DNA from: Pseudomonadota bacterium
Lineage (GTDB): Bacteria; Pseudomonadota; Alphaproteobacteria; Azospirillales; Azospirillaceae
Direction: 5' to 3'
Length of the DNA: 6,267 nucleotides
Assembly: GCA_023412175.1 (NCBI GenBank)
Contig: JAEYOB010000671.1
Coordinates: 1 to 6,267, forward strand
Part shown: positions 5,527 to 6,267 of the stretch, one piece after another
Layout: every line of letters begins with the position of its first letter
How positions within the stretch are numbered: position 1 is the first letter of the stretch
Notes under the pieces: model-generated
Told to the model about the DNA's origin: nothing
What the model saw: only the letters and a program-made list of their open reading frames with translations
Databases searched by the model: none
Made by a program: the position numbers and the translations under genes

Positions 5527-6267
5527 TTACTTCCGGTTGGCGATGGATTCTTCGGCCTTCTTGACCAGTTCAGGGCCGATCTGCTTGGCCCACTTGTCGA
5601 AGACCGGGCGGGTGGTCGCCTGGAAGGCCTTCTGCTGCTCGGGTGTCAACTGCACGACCTCGACGCCCTGCGCCTTGATGTCCTTGAGCAGGCTGTCGTC
5701 GGCGGCGGTGATGCCCTTGCGGGACAGCGCGATCTCCTCCTGGCCGGCCTGGATGGCGGCAGCGCGCACGGCCTCCTGGTCCTCCTTGGACCACGAGTTC
5801 CAGACCTCCTTGTTGACCACGAAGATCAGCGGGTCGGCAACGTAGCCCCAAAGGGTCAGGTGCTTCTGGTTCAGTGTCGGCAGCTTGGCGGCGGTGAACA
5901 CGGCCACCGGGTTCTCCTGCCCGTCGACGGCGCCGGTGGACAGCGCCGGCTGCGCGTCGGCCCAGCTCATCTGCGTCGGGTTGGCGCCGACCGCGGAGTA
6001 GATGTCGTTGAAGATCGGCGAGCCGACGACGCGCATCTTCAGGCCCTGCAAATCGGCCGGGGTGCGGATCGCCTTGCGCGAATTGGTGACCTCGCGGAAG
6101 CCGTTCTCGGCCCAGGCCAGCGGCACGACGCCGTTCTGCTCGATCAGCTCGAAGATGCGCTCGCCGACCGGTCCCTTGGTCAGCGCGTCGATCGCGGCAT
6201 AGTCCGGCATCAGGAAGGGCAGCGAGAACACGTTGAGCTCGGGGATCTGCGGCGACCAGTTGATGGT
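5527..6267 (-). CDS. dctP: TRAP transporter substrate-binding protein (DctP family), N-terminus outside window
   Basis: The frame is open from the right edge to a TAA at 5527-5529, giving 246 visible residues; family members usually have about 320-340, so the signal peptide and first lobe are missing. An internal GTG at 6231 is not the true start. The visible part carries DctP hallmarks: FSLPFLMPDYA near the edge, ADLQGLKMRVVGSPIF (71-86) with the arginine that in characterised members binds the substrate carboxylate, MSWADAQPALSTGAVDGQENP (100-120), HLTLWGYVADPLIFVVNK (136-153), and the charged C-terminal helices. The mature protein would sit in the periplasm and deliver an organic acid to DctQ/DctM. 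The DGQENP form is common in C4-dicarboxylate-like and sugar-acid binders, so the ligand cannot be fixed. It is first of the three TRAP genes seen; a promoter would lie outside the window. Confidence 0.95.
   Translation of the reverse strand, partial: TINWSPQIPELNVFSLPFLMPDYAAIDALTKGPVGERIFELIEQNGVVPLAWAENGFREVTNSRKAIRTPADLQGLKMRVVGSPIFNDIYSAVGANPTQMSWADAQPALSTGAVDGQENPVAVFTAAKLPTLNQKHLTLWGYVADPLIFVVNKEVWNSWSKEDQEAVRAAAIQAGQEEIALSRKGITAADDSLLKDIKAQGVEVVQLTPEQQKAFQATTRPVFDKWAKQIGPELVKKAEESIANRK

Overview
The window is GC-rich, tightly packed bacterial DNA. Gene content and protein style suggest a free-living, motile alphaproteobacterium of the Rhodospirillales/Azospirillum kind. The signs are a long chemoreceptor with an Ala/Arg-rich linker after HAMP, a TRAP transporter operon, and a DMT exporter. 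The genus is inferred from protein style and was not tested.

Layout. (1) Positions 1-1821, minus strand: the N-terminal 607 codons of a transmembrane chemoreceptor-type sensor (two membrane spans, a very long helical periplasmic domain, HAMP). Its output domain lies beyond the left edge. (2) 1822-2249: a divergent intergenic region holding a complete tRNA-Thr(CGT) gene with its own plausible sigma70 promoter and a hairpin terminator. The -35 element sits inside a 12-bp tandem duplication. (3) 2250-3457, plus strand: a two-gene unit. A 98-residue protein with a charged Arg/Asp/Gly-rich tail overlaps by 4 bases (ATGA) a 304-residue ten-helix EamA/DMT transporter. (4) 3458-3645: a convergent intergenic region with a perfect 15-bp terminator hairpin, three GTTTCA copies spaced exactly 10 bp, an inverted partner copy, and a possible upstream promoter. 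Together these could form a small RNA gene. (5) 3646-6267, minus strand: a TRAP transporter operon in the order dctP (N-terminus cut by the right edge), dctQ, dctM. A strong intercistronic hairpin lies between dctP and dctQ, and dctQ and dctM are almost abutting.

Functionally, the TRAP operon would capture an organic acid in the periplasm (DctP) and import it with an ion gradient through the DctQ/DctM membrane pair. The EamA protein probably exports or exchanges a small metabolite. The chemoreceptor would couple an unknown periplasmic stimulus to motility. These units look like ordinary, independently transcribed chromosomal neighbours. I found no integrase, transposase, CRISPR, toxin or phage gene, and no convincing new multi-gene system. 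The least explained pieces are the 3458-3645 intergenic region, the dctP-dctQ hairpin and the small charged-tail protein. No gene-free stretch exceeds 300 bases unless the tRNA is ignored (1822-2249, described above).
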